A stretch of DNA of 64,000 bases, taken from an uncultured SAR116 cluster alpha proteobacterium. GTDB lineage: Bacteria > Pseudomonadota > Alphaproteobacteria > Puniceispirillales > Marisalimonadaceae. Every line of letters starts with the position of its first letter. Positions within the stretch are counted from its first letter, which is position 1. The stretch is from the NCBI GenBank assembly GCA_902539895.1, contig CACBMD010000002.1, forward strand, positions 52,980 through 116,979, in the 5' to 3' direction. Of the stretch, positions 17,470 to 26,808 are shown piece after piece. The notes below the pieces were generated by a model. It worked only from the letters and a program-made list of their open reading frames with translations. It had not been told where the DNA came from and made no database searches. Both the position numbers and the translations under genes were made by a program.

Positions 17470-19863
17470 ATGGATGATATTAAAGTAAATCAAAATCCTA
17501 AATTAGGATCATTAGATAGGCCCAACTCATATATTGGAAGAAGTCTGCCAAGAGAAAATGCAAAAAAACATCTTGATGGTGGTGGTCAGTTTGTTGATGA
17601 TTTAACTTTACCTAGAATGGTTCATGTCGCCTTTTTAAGGTCACCTTTTGCTCATGCTGAAATAAAGTCAATAAAAACTAATGAAGCAAAAAAATCTGAC
17701 GGTGTAGTAGATGTATTTACTGCAAAAGAAATTGATGAAGTATGCAAACCTTGGATTGGTACCTTAGGTCATTTAGGTGAAATGAGATCACCAGAACAAA
17801 CACCATTGGCAAAAAAAATTGCTAGATGGCAGGGTGAACCTGTTGCAGTAGTAATTGCAGATTCAAGAGCTCAGGCAGAAGATGCATTGGAGCTTATTGA
17901 AGTGGACTGGGCGGAAAAGGAAGCTCAAGTTGATATGGAAACTGCTTTAGACTCTAATGCAGTAGTTATTCATCCAGAACTTGGTAATAATTTATTTTGG
18001 ACAAGAACAGTTAATCAAGGAGATGTTGAAAAAGCATTTAAAGAAGCTGATGCTGTTGTTGAAACAACGCTTGATTTTGCAAGACACACAGGTGTCACAT
18101 TAGAATCTAGAGGTATTGTTGCCGATTGGAATAAAGCTGAAAACAAAATGACAATTTATCATAATGGTCAGGCGCCTCACATGATGCAACATATCATTGC
18201 TAAACACTTAGATTTAAACGAGGGTTTAGTAAGAATTGTAAGTAGAGACGTAGGTGGTTCTTTTGGAATAAAAGTTCATGTTTATCCTGATGAAATGGCT
18301 GTAACAGCTATTTCCAAAAAAATAGAAAGACCTGTCAAATTTATCGCTGACAGATTAGAAAGTTTTACAACAGATATTCATGCAAGATGTCATAAAATTA
18401 GTGGCAAACTTGGCGTTGATAAAAATGGAAAAATATTAGCTATGGAGATTGATGATCTGAGTGGTATTGGTCCATTTAGCATGTATCCTAGAACATCAGC
18501 GATTGAAACTAATCAGGTTCTAAATCTTTCAGGTGCTCCTTATGTTATTCCAAATTATAAAGCTATTGGTACTGTGGTGTTTCAAAACAAAACTCCTATG
18601 TGCCAATATAGAGCTGTAGGTCATCCAATAGCGGTGGCTATAACTGAAGCTTTAATAGATAAAGCGGCATATAAAATTGATATGGACATTGATCAAATAA
18701 GAAAAATAAATTTTATTCCTGACAATGCATATCCTAATAAATGTCCTTCAGGAGTTCCTTTAGAGGATCTTTCCCATGAAGCATCAATGGACAAACTTCT
18801 TGAAATTATGGATATAAAAGAAATAGAGGCGCAAAAAGAAGAAGATTTCAAAAAAGGTCTTTTAACAGGTCATGGCGTCATAAGCATGTGCGAAGTAACT
18901 AACCCAAGTCCATTATTCTATGGTGTAGGAGGCGCACATATTTCATCTCAAGATGGTGCTTCGATTAGACTTGAAGGTTCTGGAGCAATTCATTTATCGT
19001 CATCTATAACCGAACAAGGTCAAGGAACTGAGGCTATTATGAAGCAGATAGCAGCAGATCAACTTGGCGTTAAAATGGAATCTGTGAGAGTTACATTAGG
19101 CGATACAGATGCTACTCCTTACGGTGGTGGTACTTGGGCCTCAAGAGGAGCCGGCATAGGTGGTGAAGCTGTTCTTAAAGCTGCTAGAAAACTTAAAGAT
19201 AATATTTTAAATATTGCTGCTGCCATTATGCAAGCTGATAAGGACGCACTTGATATAGAAGATAATAATGTCATCAGAAAAAATGGCGGAGAAGGTATTT
19301 CTCTGCAAAAATTAGCTGAGACTGTTTATTATAGGGGGCACGAATTACCAAAAGGAACCAATGCTGAATTACTAGCAACTGCTAGTTTCTTAATTGAAGG
19401 TATACCTTTTGTATTCACCAATAGTGCTATGGGCTGTCAAATTTCAATAGATCAGGATACTGGGATTATTAAAATAAATAAATTTTGGGCTGTTGAAGAT
19501 TGTGGAACACAAATTAATCCTAAATTAGTAGAAGAACAGATTAGGGGAGGAGTTATTCAAGGCATTGGTGGCGCTTTATTTGAAGAATGTGTATATGATG
19601 ATCAAGGAAATATGCAGAATGCAACTATGGCTGACTATCTAGTTCCTATGGCTTATGAGATGCCTGATATAATTGTTGACCATGTAACAACTAATTCTGG
19701 AAGAAGTATCATAGGGGCTAAAGGAGCTGGTGAGGCAGGAACTGGTGGTGCGCCAGCAGTTATTATGAATGCTGTAAATAATGCTTTAAAACAAGTTAAT
19801 GCAGAAGTGGTATCTCAACCTATTACACCAGAGAAAATACTAAAAGCTTTAGGAAAAATATAG
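17470..19863 (+). CDS. Molybdopterin-binding large subunit of xanthine dehydrogenase/CoxL-like hydroxylase
   Basis: A 797-residue catalytic subunit that would hydroxylate a substrate at a carbon centre using water and molybdenum cytosine dinucleotide. The GGSFGIKVH segment is near 263. The active-site loop has CQYRAVGHP at 378-386, not the AYRCSFR loop of aerobic CO dehydrogenase. The catalytic glutamate is Glu755 in GAGEAGTGG. Enzymes with this loop oxidise organic substrates such as N-heterocycles or aldehydes; the specific one is unknown. The gene is convergent with an OsmC gene 5 bases away. Confidence 0.9.
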   Translation: MDDIKVNQNPKLGSLDRPNSYIGRSLPRENAKKHLDGGGQFVDDLTLPRMVHVAFLRSPFAHAEIKSIKTNEAKKSDGVVDVFTAKEIDEVCKPWIGTLGHLGEMRSPEQTPLAKKIARWQGEPVAVVIADSRAQAEDALELIEVDWAEKEAQVDMETALDSNAVVIHPELGNNLFWTRTVNQGDVEKAFKEADAVVETTLDFARHTGVTLESRGIVADWNKAENKMTIYHNGQAPHMMQHIIAKHLDLNEGLVRIVSRDVGGSFGIKVHVYPDEMAVTAISKKIERPVKFIADRLESFTTDIHARCHKISGKLGVDKNGKILAMEIDDLSGIGPFSMYPRTSAIETNQVLNLSGAPYVIPNYKAIGTVVFQNKTPMCQYRAVGHPIAVAITEALIDKAAYKIDMDIDQIRKINFIPDNAYPNKCPSGVPLEDLSHEASMDKLLEIMDIKEIEAQKEEDFKKGLLTGHGVISMCEVTNPSPLFYGVGGAHISSQDGASIRLEGSGAIHLSSSITEQGQGTEAIMKQIAADQLGVKMESVRVTLGDTDATPYGGGTWASRGAGIGGEAVLKAARKLKDNILNIAAAIMQADKDALDIEDNNVIRKNGGEGISLQKLAETVYYRGHELPKGTNAELLATASFLIEGIPFVFTNSAMGCQISIDQDTGIIKINKFWAVEDCGTQINPKLVEEQIRGGVIQGIGGALFEECVYDDQGNMQNATMADYLVPMAYEMPDIIVDHVTTNSGRSIIGAKGAGEAGTGGAPAVIMNAVNNALKQVNAEVVSQPITPEKILKALGKI

Positions 19864-19868
19864 TAAAA

Positions 19869-20348
19869 TTATACACTTATCCAATTTTCTTTATGTTTTA
19901 GTCTATGCTTGACTATACCAGGCTTTAAAGATGCTTCAATAAAACAACCATTAATTGCAGCCTCAAGAAGCTTCTTTTTTCTTTCTATTGGTTCTTCACT
20001 AATAATATCAATATCTAAATTATATCCATCACAACTAGCTTTGTAGGGACCTTCTTCTAAAACTTCTCCTTGCCATTCCATTGAGGCATCTATTTTAATT
20101 TCATTAACTTCAATTTTTAACTTTTTACCAAAAGCTTTTATTTGTGTCATGATACACCCACATAATGAAGCAGTAAATAATGCCAGAGGAGGAGGGGCTG
20201 TTCCTTTGCCTCCATGGAAAGCACCCTCATCTGTTGCCAACTTGAAAGTTTCATTCATTGACTCGAATGACACATCTATCTCATTTCTCATCGATCCTTT
20301 GTTTGTTGCATTGCCAGTAAATTTCAATGTAAATGATTTATTATTCAT
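19869..20348 (-). CDS. OsmC family protein (second copy)
   Basis: A 159-residue OsmC-fold protein only distantly similar to the first copy in this window. The redox cysteines appear in TASLCGCIM near 62-64 and NGCFIEAS near 129. AAGAGGT precedes the ATG. It is the last gene of the minus-strand catabolic operon that begins with the LLM monooxygenase at 24903. A peroxidase role protecting flavin monooxygenases is plausible but not shown. Confidence 0.82.
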   Translation of the reverse strand: MNNKSFTLKFTGNATNKGSMRNEIDVSFESMNETFKLATDEGAFHGGKGTAPPPLALFTASLCGCIMTQIKAFGKKLKIEVNEIKIDASMEWQGEVLEEGPYKASCDGYNLDIDIISEEPIERKKKLLEAAINGCFIEASLKPGIVKHRLKHKENWISV

Positions 20349-20359
20349 AAATACCTCTT

Positions 20360-21565
20360 TTAAATTTTATAATCTTCCATGTCATAAAGGCTAATGGCAG
20401 TATCTTTTAAAACGTTTTGAACATTTGGCATTATTAAGTCTTCATTGTTTTTCGGTATAGATAAATACTGACCTAATTTCCTACTTCTATTAACAATAAA
20501 CTGACTTTCTTTTAACCTGCTGTGTTCCCATTTGTCTAAATCATCCAAATTAGAGCTGTCTTCTAAATATTCAGACAAAGTAAAAGCATCCATGGCAGCT
20601 TTAGTAACACCCATTCCAACATGAGGTCTTGCAGTAAACGCAGCATCTCCAATTGTTACAACTCTTCCATTTTTCATCTTCATACTTTGGAGATCAAAAA
20701 TAGGTTGAATAAGGGGTTGTTTTGTTATTTTTACTAATTCAAAAAGCTGAGGAGGAAGTTTTTCTTCTGCCTCTCTAAATAAATCATTAACAATTTCTTC
20801 TCTTATTTCATTTGGAGGTATGCCATCTTCAAATTGTTGACCTGATTTACCCAATAAAATTTCTTTAAGTTTCTTTTGAGGAACAGGTTTGTACCATATC
20901 CAATTAATTCTTCTCTCGCCAATTTTAAATGGATTTTCACCTTCTCCAGCAATTGGATAGGAAGCTATTTGCTGATTATAGGGTAGTACAACAATAAAAT
21001 AATTTGAGAGTATTTCTAAAGAATTTTTACTAATTTCTTCTTCATTAACAACTCCTCTCCAACCAACATAACCAGCATATTGTGGATAAGCTTTATTATC
21101 TACGTATGTTCTTAATTCAGATTTAATACCATTTGCAACTATTATTAAATCAGTTTCCTTTTTCTTTCCATTTTCAAAAAAAGCTATTGCTTTATCTTCA
21201 TTTTGTTCAATTTTAATACAATCATCACCCATGAAGTAATCATCATTACTTATTTGTTCTCTTAGAATAGAAAATAAATATTGCCAACTTGTATATACTT
21301 GAGGGTAATCATAACTATTGATTATTTTTCCATTAATATCTAAAGACACTCTTGATTTTGCTGTCGTGCCCAGAACGTTATTATTATTTGTAGCTTTAAA
21401 AACGAGATCAGCTAATTCGTCATAAGTAGCAATACCAGCACCACGTCCTGAAAGCGGGACAGGAACTTTTTCATGTACGGAAATGTCCCATCCTTTTTTT
21501 GAAAGGGCGGTGGCAGCAAACAGACCTGCCATTGAACCACCAATAATAGTCGCGGATGGTTTCAT
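20360..21565 (-). CDS. Group-A FAD-dependent aromatic monooxygenase, 2,6-dihydroxypyridine 3-monooxygenase / 6-hydroxynicotinate monooxygenase-like
   Basis: A 401-residue flavoprotein hydroxylase. The FAD-binding motif is a variant, GGSMAG (9-14). SGRGAGI (39-45), NWIWYKP (221-227) and the second flavin motif GDAAFTARPHVGMG (306-319) are features I associate with hydroxypyridine monooxygenases. It would add oxygen to a hydroxylated aromatic ring with NAD(P)H. It lies 5 bases after the cyclase gene on the same strand. A close molybdenum hydroxylase fits stepwise hydroxylation of an N-heterocycle. The exact ring substrate is inference. Confidence 0.8.
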   Translation of the reverse strand: MKPSATIIGGSMAGLFAATALSKKGWDISVHEKVPVPLSGRGAGIATYDELADLVFKATNNNNVLGTTAKSRVSLDINGKIINSYDYPQVYTSWQYLFSILREQISNDDYFMGDDCIKIEQNEDKAIAFFENGKKKETDLIIVANGIKSELRTYVDNKAYPQYAGYVGWRGVVNEEEISKNSLEILSNYFIVVLPYNQQIASYPIAGEGENPFKIGERRINWIWYKPVPQKKLKEILLGKSGQQFEDGIPPNEIREEIVNDLFREAEEKLPPQLFELVKITKQPLIQPIFDLQSMKMKNGRVVTIGDAAFTARPHVGMGVTKAAMDAFTLSEYLEDSSNLDDLDKWEHSRLKESQFIVNRSRKLGQYLSIPKNNEDLIMPNVQNVLKDTAISLYDMEDYKI

Positions 21566-21570
21566 AAATG

Positions 21571-22539
21571 TTATTTTATTGCCATAGGATTTATTGGTGA
21601 TCCAACTGCTTTTGTTATTGGAAGCGGTGGTGCACAGAAAAAGAATTCATAGACTTTATCTTCATCACAATCTTTTGCTAAATCACGTAAATAAAAAATC
21701 TCACCCATAGTAATTCCTATCATAGGAATAACAACCCAATGCCATGGCTGCTGAGCATCTTTTGTTTCATTAGGTCTTACTTCGCATCCCCACGTATCAG
21801 TGCAAATGGCTGCTATTTCTTTGTTATAAATCCATTCAGCAGTATCAAAGGCTAGACCTGGTGCATCACCGCCTGCATATCCACCCCATTCTTCAGCATC
21901 TAATCGTTGTTCCATTTGCCCGGTTCGAACAATAACAAAATCACCTTGTTTGATTTCTACATTTTGAGATTTTGCACATTCATCAAGGTCATTTGCAGAT
22001 ATAGCTGTTCCATCTTCAAAAAATTCCACACCAGCCCATCGCGCAACATCTAATAAAACGCCACGACCTGCCATTTCAGCTCTAACTTTTTCTATCCCAT
22101 TCTTTTGAGCGCCGTCACTATCAACAAGTCTAGCATCATATCCATTCCACATATAATCATCGTAAAAGATATGAGCCAATGCATCCCATTGAGTAGCACA
22201 TTGAAGGGGTAATGAAATCATATCATCGGCATATCTTAATCCAAATTCATCAAATCTTCCTGCAACAGCGTCTGTTCCAGTTGCTAACATTAGGTGAATT
22301 GGATTAAATCTATTTCCCCAAGTACCTTTTTGAGGGCCATGTCTATCAAAATTTAATCCTAAACTAAAACGTTTACCTCTTTTTATAAGTTTACTGGCAT
22401 CTATTACTTTATCAGGAGTTATAAAATTTAAGGTTCCAATTTCATCATCAGGACCCCAACGACCCCAATTTTTTAGTTTTTCAGCTGTTTCACGTAAATG
22501 TTTAATATCAAACATCTTTTCATTATATTTATGTGGCAT
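21571..22539 (-). CDS. Cyclase family protein (PF04199-type metal-dependent hydrolase), variant active site
   Basis: A 322-residue member of the kynurenine-formamidase/isatin-hydrolase/cyclase superfamily. The usual HxGTHxDxPxH motif is replaced by TQWDALAH (116-123), keeping the Asp and last His while substituting the earlier positions; this subgroup is common in degradation clusters. GGGGAG precedes the ATG. It probably hydrolyses an amide or lactone formed after ring opening. The operon neighbours are an upstream VOC gene and a downstream FAD monooxygenase. Confidence 0.8.
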   Translation of the reverse strand: MPHKYNEKMFDIKHLRETAEKLKNWGRWGPDDEIGTLNFITPDKVIDASKLIKRGKRFSLGLNFDRHGPQKGTWGNRFNPIHLMLATGTDAVAGRFDEFGLRYADDMISLPLQCATQWDALAHIFYDDYMWNGYDARLVDSDGAQKNGIEKVRAEMAGRGVLLDVARWAGVEFFEDGTAISANDLDECAKSQNVEIKQGDFVIVRTGQMEQRLDAEEWGGYAGGDAPGLAFDTAEWIYNKEIAAICTDTWGCEVRPNETKDAQQPWHWVVIPMIGITMGEIFYLRDLAKDCDEDKVYEFFFCAPPLPITKAVGSPINPMAIK

Positions 22540-22570
22540 TTTATACTCCCCGATAAAGCTTATAGTTGTT

Positions 22571-22981
22571 TTACGATGTAGCGTAGTTTAATTCAACTTT
22601 TACACCATCAGGATCCATTATAAAGAGTTGCTCTAATGGAAATCCTGGAACTTTTCTATGAGTATATTCCATTGACATTTTATCAAGTTTACTCTTCATG
22701 CCTTCAATATCATCTGCATTGAAAGCTACATGATCAATTGCTCCTGAACCTGATTTAACATCATCTTTTTTACCAATATAATAATCTTGTCCAGTATCCT
22801 GCTTTCTCATTGCAAGATGAATGCATGCGGCTTTATTATCTTTTAAATAAAGCCAATAACCTTTAAATGGAAAATCTGGTCTATAACCAACTTCTAAGCC
22901 TAATATATCAACATAAAAATCTTTTGTTTTATCTACATTATCCGCAAGTATAAGGACATGTTCAAATGTTTTAAGTGCCAT
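22571..22981 (-). CDS. VOC family protein (glyoxalase / extradiol-dioxygenase fold)
   Basis: A 136-residue protein with paired beta-alpha-beta-beta-beta units. The first begins FEHVLILADN with the expected metal-ligand histidine, and the second includes DHVAFNAD and ends VKVELNY with the final glutamate ligand. It could be a metal-dependent isomerase, lyase or small dioxygenase, or a binding protein. GGGGGT precedes the ATG. The position between the hydrolase and cyclase genes argues for a step in the same pathway. Confidence 0.8.
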   Translation of the reverse strand: MALKTFEHVLILADNVDKTKDFYVDILGLEVGYRPDFPFKGYWLYLKDNKAACIHLAMRKQDTGQDYYIGKKDDVKSGSGAIDHVAFNADDIEGMKSKLDKMSMEYTHRKVPGFPLEQLFIMDPDGVKVELNYATS

Positions 22982-23002
22982 ACTACCCCCATTTATATAT
23001 TA

Positions 23003-23797
23003 TTAATTTAAAAAATCTAAAATTATGTTGTTAACCTTTTCAGCGCATTCAATATTAAGAATATGAGCTGCTCCTGATATGCATTCATACTTACTATTAG
23101 GCGTAAGGTGGTGCATTTCTTCCATAGCCATAGCAGGTGCTCCCATATCTATTTCACCTGAAATATAAAGTATTTCTTTATTAATTGTAGACAATTCTTT
23201 TAAATAATCGAGTTTTTTAATTGCTTCACAACTACCTATATATCCTTCTTTAGATGTGTTTGTTATCATCTCTTTAGAAAGATTTATTACATCTGAATTA
23301 GAAGGATCTTTTGTGAAATCTTCACTATACCATCTTTCAAGAGATCCGTTTACTACGCCTGCAGTGTCTTTGTCTTTCACTACAGCAATTCTTTGGTTCC
23401 AACCATCTTGCATTGGTGGAGGCATATCAGCTCTTGCAGCGCAGCAGACAAGTTTATCAAATCTTTTGTGATGTTTAAGTGCTAATCCTAAAGAAGTCAT
23501 TCCACCCATAGACAAACCAACAAAATTTGCTTTTTCAATCTCAAGATCATCCATAATTTTAATCACATCATTTTCAAGCATGTCAAATGAGTAGGGGCCC
23601 TGAGCAGGACTGCTTTTACCATGACCTCTTTTATCGTATCTTATAATACAATATTTGCTTTTCATTGCTTCAACTTGTGGGTTCCACATTCTTAAATCTG
23701 AGCCAAGAGAGTTTGAAAATATTATTTTAGGAAGATCTAAACTACCAGTAACTTCAACATTTAAATAATTATTATTCTCCAAAGCAATGTGTGTCAT
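23003..23797 (-). CDS. Alpha/beta hydrolase, 3-oxoadipate enol-lactonase (PcaD)-like
   Basis: A 264-residue serine hydrolase. The nucleophile is Ser96 in GLSMGG, the oxyanion region is FSNSLGSDLRMW (27-38), and the acid and base follow as SGEIDMGAP and GAAHILN near the C-terminus. YDKRGHGKS is typical of the PcaD group, which opens enol-lactones in the beta-ketoadipate pathway. In nicotinate clusters a related hydrolase (NicD) removes formyl from N-formylmaleamate. Which bond it cuts here is unknown. It follows the LLM gene by 8 bases. Confidence 0.8.
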   Translation of the reverse strand: MTHIALENNNYLNVEVTGSLDLPKIIFSNSLGSDLRMWNPQVEAMKSKYCIIRYDKRGHGKSSPAQGPYSFDMLENDVIKIMDDLEIEKANFVGLSMGGMTSLGLALKHHKRFDKLVCCAARADMPPPMQDGWNQRIAVVKDKDTAGVVNGSLERWYSEDFTKDPSNSDVINLSKEMITNTSKEGYIGSCEAIKKLDYLKELSTINKEILYISGEIDMGAPAMAMEEMHHLTPNSKYECISGAAHILNIECAEKVNNIILDFLN

Positions 23798-23805
23798 TTG
23801 AAATC

Positions 23806-24903
23806 CTATTCTGCTGCGATTTTGCTATGTTTATTTATCTTTGGCATAACCTTTTCTGCCATTAATTTCATTGAATTTTTTGCTAAATCTACATCTGCCC
23901 AGTCATGACCAGCATAAAGAAGAGTCCCAAAATCACCAACTTCTTCTCGAAACTCTAAAATTTTATCAGCAACTTCTTCTGCAGAACCAAATAATATTAG
24001 TTTGTTACAAATATCTTCTAACTTTAAATCGCTGTCTGGCATTTCTTGATCTTCTTTAAATAAATTTGCTCTACCATGCTTAAGCATTTTTGTTAGTAAT
24101 TGTTTATAATAAAAGACATATGGGCTTCCATTACCTAATGCATAATCACGCGCTTTAGTTCTGTCCTCACAAATAAATATTGACTTAGCAACTCTCCAGT
24201 CTTTTGGATCAGCATTATGGCCACCCTCTTTGCACCCTTGTACATAGCTTGGCCAGTGAGTTTTAACCCATTTGGGTAGTAAGAAATTAGCAGAAATTGG
24301 TTTCCAACCCCTAGCTGCTGCTGCAATTAATCCCTTCGAATATGGCGCAACAACAGTACAAACTATAGGTGGATAAGGTTTCTGAAGAGGCTTTTGCATG
24401 ATTCCTTGACCAATTTCAGTCATTTGAGTTCGTTCTGTAGAAACATTCCAGTATTTCCCTTCAATGTTGTAAGGAGCTTCTCTTTTCCAGATTTCTAAAA
24501 CCATATCTATACATTCTACAAACATCTCATTTCTATTTTTGTCTAAATTTCCAAAAACTTCAGCATCAGAAGCAAGTCCTCCTGGGCTAATACCAAAGTT
24601 GAACCTTCCATCTAACATATGATCTAACATTGCAATTTGACCGGCAATTGCAGCTGGATGAGAATTTGGCATATTAACAGTGCCGGTTCCAAGCCTGATT
24701 TTTTTAGTTTCAGCGGCTAGTGATGCAATAAATAGAGCGCTTGAAGTTATATTCTCTGCAGCGTCTGTTACATGCTCTCCACAATAAGCTTCTGAAAAAC
24801 CTATCTTGTCAGCAAGTAAAAAAGCTTCTCTATCTTCTGATAATGTTTTTTTATAATCCTTGTCAATTGGATGAATAGGCATAGTAAAAAAGCCAATTTC
24901 CAT
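23806..24903 (-). CDS. LLM-class flavin-dependent oxidoreductase (luciferase-like monooxygenase)
   Basis: A 365-residue TIM-barrel monooxygenase that uses reduced FMN from a separate flavin reductase. Features are AEKIGF-like LLADKIGFSEAYCGEHV near the N-terminus, the LGTGTVNMPNSHPAAIAGQ strand and FNFGISPGG. I place the start at 24903 (MEIGFF) because GGAG lies just upstream; the earlier in-frame ATG at 24915 contains that ribosome binding site. It is first in a six-gene minus-strand operon and divergent from the dehydrogenase at 25045. A flavin reductase at 31996 is a candidate partner. Confidence 0.86.
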   Translation of the reverse strand: MEIGFFTMPIHPIDKDYKKTLSEDREAFLLADKIGFSEAYCGEHVTDAAENITSSALFIASLAAETKKIRLGTGTVNMPNSHPAAIAGQIAMLDHMLDGRFNFGISPGGLASDAEVFGNLDKNRNEMFVECIDMVLEIWKREAPYNIEGKYWNVSTERTQMTEIGQGIMQKPLQKPYPPIVCTVVAPYSKGLIAAAARGWKPISANFLLPKWVKTHWPSYVQGCKEGGHNADPKDWRVAKSIFICEDRTKARDYALGNGSPYVFYYKQLLTKMLKHGRANLFKEDQEMPDSDLKLEDICNKLILFGSAEEVADKILEFREEVGDFGTLLYAGHDWADVDLAKNSMKLMAEKVMPKINKHSKIAAE

Positions 24904-25044
24904 TTTAATCTCCATTAAAATTTAGCATTCTATATATATGATATTACTTCTAAAACTTTAAATGATTATTTTTTATGATATCTATCAGAAAGTATGATTT
25001 AATTACTAAGCATTAATAGTTAATAATTAATTAGGGGAGTAATT

Positions 25045-25917
25045 ATGAAAACTATTGGTTCAATTGGATTGGGTGCAATGGGTGGTTCTTATGCAAAATT
25101 CCTAATTGAAGATAATTACACAGTTTATGGAGTTGATCCAGATACTCAAAATGCGGAAATATTTATATCTTTAGGCGGTGTATTATTGAACAATATCAGT
25201 GAGTTAGTTGATAAATGTAATGTTATAATTCTTAGTTTACCAACTGTTCCTATTTTTAAAGAAGTAATTAATGAAATAGAAGTTAATGGAAAATCAAATG
25301 AATCTAAAATTCTAATTGATATGAATACTATTTCATTAGACGATAAAATAGAAACAAAAAATAAGTTAGAAAAACTCAATATTTCCATGGTTGATGCTCC
25401 CGTGAGTGGGACAGGAGCTCAAGCTAAAGCAAAAGATATTGTTGTAATGTCCAGTGGAGACAAAATTATTGTTGATGAATGTGATGAAATATTTAGATCA
25501 TTTTCAAAACAAAATATATATGTTGGTGACTTTGGCAATGGTATAAAATTTAAGATTTTAGCAAATTTACTAGTGACTGTTCATAATACTGTGACTGCTG
25601 AAGCGTTGCTTCTTGGTCAAAAGGTAGGGCTTGAAGAAAAAATGATTTATGAAGTGTTGAACGCAGGTGCAGCTACGTCAGTTATGTTAGATAAGAGAAT
25701 GCCACTTATGATTAATAAAAATTATGAACCAGCAACAGCTTCTATGAGAATATTTTTGAAAGATATTGATGTGATTACAGACTATCTTAAATCAAACAAT
25801 TTAAGCTCTCCAACTTTTGAAGCTGCTGCAAATCTATATAATCAATCTAAAGAAAATATACCTATTACATATGACACAGCTGCCATTTATGAACAATTAA
25901 AAACTAATAATGAATAA
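25045..25917 (+). CDS. NAD(P)-dependent beta-hydroxyacid dehydrogenase (3-hydroxyisobutyrate dehydrogenase family)
   Basis: A 290-residue dehydrogenase. The Rossmann motif GLGAMG is at 8-13, the substrate-binding DAPVSGT is at 118-124 and the catalytic lysine is Lys170 in GIKFKILAN. It would interconvert a beta-hydroxyacid and its semialdehyde or keto form. AGGGGAG precedes the ATG. It begins a four-gene operon (dehydrogenase, cupin, YciI, cyclase) divergent from the LLM operon, so it likely acts on a late intermediate of the same pathway. Confidence 0.87.
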   Translation: MKTIGSIGLGAMGGSYAKFLIEDNYTVYGVDPDTQNAEIFISLGGVLLNNISELVDKCNVIILSLPTVPIFKEVINEIEVNGKSNESKILIDMNTISLDDKIETKNKLEKLNISMVDAPVSGTGAQAKAKDIVVMSSGDKIIVDECDEIFRSFSKQNIYVGDFGNGIKFKILANLLVTVHNTVTAEALLLGQKVGLEEKMIYEVLNAGAATSVMLDKRMPLMINKNYEPATASMRIFLKDIDVITDYLKSNNLSSPTFEAAANLYNQSKENIPITYDTAAIYEQLKTNNE

Positions 25918-25926
25918 GGAGTATTT

Positions 25927-26484
25927 ATGAAAGAAAATCAAAAACTTCCAGAAATTAAAACACTTTCCAGGGATTATATGAATAAAAGAATTGCTTTTTT
26001 CTCGGAGCAAAAAGGGTCTAAAATGGGATTGCCAGATAGTAAATTACCTGAATGCACACGAGAATTAATAAATATAATAGGATTTGAACCTCCCAAAGGA
26101 GATAGTAAACATGTTTCTCCTTTAGGAAATGATAATGCTCAAATGCCAGCAATTAATATTTCTGAAGGATTTAATCTTGGTTTTTGCAGGTGTAAACCAG
26201 GTAAAGGACCACTAATGCATAACCATGACACTAATGAAACATTCATGCCAATTACAGGCAAATGGAGATGTGAATGGAATGAGGGTGAAGACCATGATTA
26301 CGCTGACTTAGGTCCTTGCGATGTAATTTCATTTCCTCCAGGTTGCTCTAGGCGTTTTATGAACGTTACTGAAGGTGAAGACGATACAGAACATCTTTTA
26401 TTAGTAGTTATAGCTGGAAATGCTCCAAAAGCGGAATTTACTGATTTAGCTTATAAAAGAATAAAAGAATTTGAAAATTCTTAA
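25927..26484 (+). CDS. Cupin domain protein
   Basis: A 185-residue protein with a single conserved cupin barrel from about 75 to 155. Metal-binding candidates are His97 and His99 (LMHNHDTNE), the following glutamate and a later histidine near 157. The N-terminal 70 residues are not recognised. The role could be a small dioxygenase, isomerase or ligand sensor. AAGGAG precedes the ATG and the gene is 9 bases after the dehydrogenase, within the operon. Confidence 0.75.
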   Translation: MKENQKLPEIKTLSRDYMNKRIAFFSEQKGSKMGLPDSKLPECTRELINIIGFEPPKGDSKHVSPLGNDNAQMPAINISEGFNLGFCRCKPGKGPLMHNHDTNETFMPITGKWRCEWNEGEDHDYADLGPCDVISFPPGCSRRFMNVTEGEDDTEHLLLVVIAGNAPKAEFTDLAYKRIKEFENS

Positions 26485-26503
26485 TAACTAAGGTCTCAAT
26501 ATC

Positions 26504-26794
26504 ATGATATGGGTAATTTTATGTAAGGATAAACCGAATTCATTAAACGAAAGAATGAAAGTTATTGATGAACACAGGGCTTATTTATCTACAAATCCTA
26601 TAATAACACTTATATCTGGCCCATTAACTGATAAAGAAGGCAATATGAATGGTTCTTTTTTTATGGTTAAAGCAGATAGCGAAGAAGAAATAAGAGTTTT
26701 TCAGCGAAATGACCCAATTTTTAAAGCAAATATTTGGGATGAAATAATTGTTTCTCCATTTAACAAAAGGGTAGATAACCTATCCAAAATTTAA
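26504..26794 (+). CDS. YciI family small protein
   Basis: A 96-residue ferredoxin-like-fold protein of the YciI family. The His-Asp pair usual to the family is represented by the DEHRAYL segment near 23, and the C-terminal FKANIWDEIIVSPFN is typical. Family members include 5-chloromuconolactone dehalogenase-like enzymes in aromatic catabolism, so a muconolactone-type step is possible. The operon position between cupin and cyclase genes supports a catabolic role. Confidence 0.78.
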   Translation: MIWVILCKDKPNSLNERMKVIDEHRAYLSTNPIITLISGPLTDKEGNMNGSFFMVKADSEEEIRVFQRNDPIFKANIWDEIIVSPFNKRVDNLSKI

Positions 26795-26808
26795 AATATG
26801 AGGTAAGA

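Noticed and set aside
16140-19863. Aerobic CO dehydrogenase coxMSL
   Set aside because: The large subunit has CQYRAVGHP at the active-site loop and not the AYRCSFR loop of form I CO dehydrogenase; only the gene order matches.
23806-24903. RutA of the pyrimidine Rut pathway, with 31996 as RutF
   Set aside because: The LLM protein lacks the N-terminal sequence I know for RutA, and no rutB, rutC or rutD-like set lies beside it.
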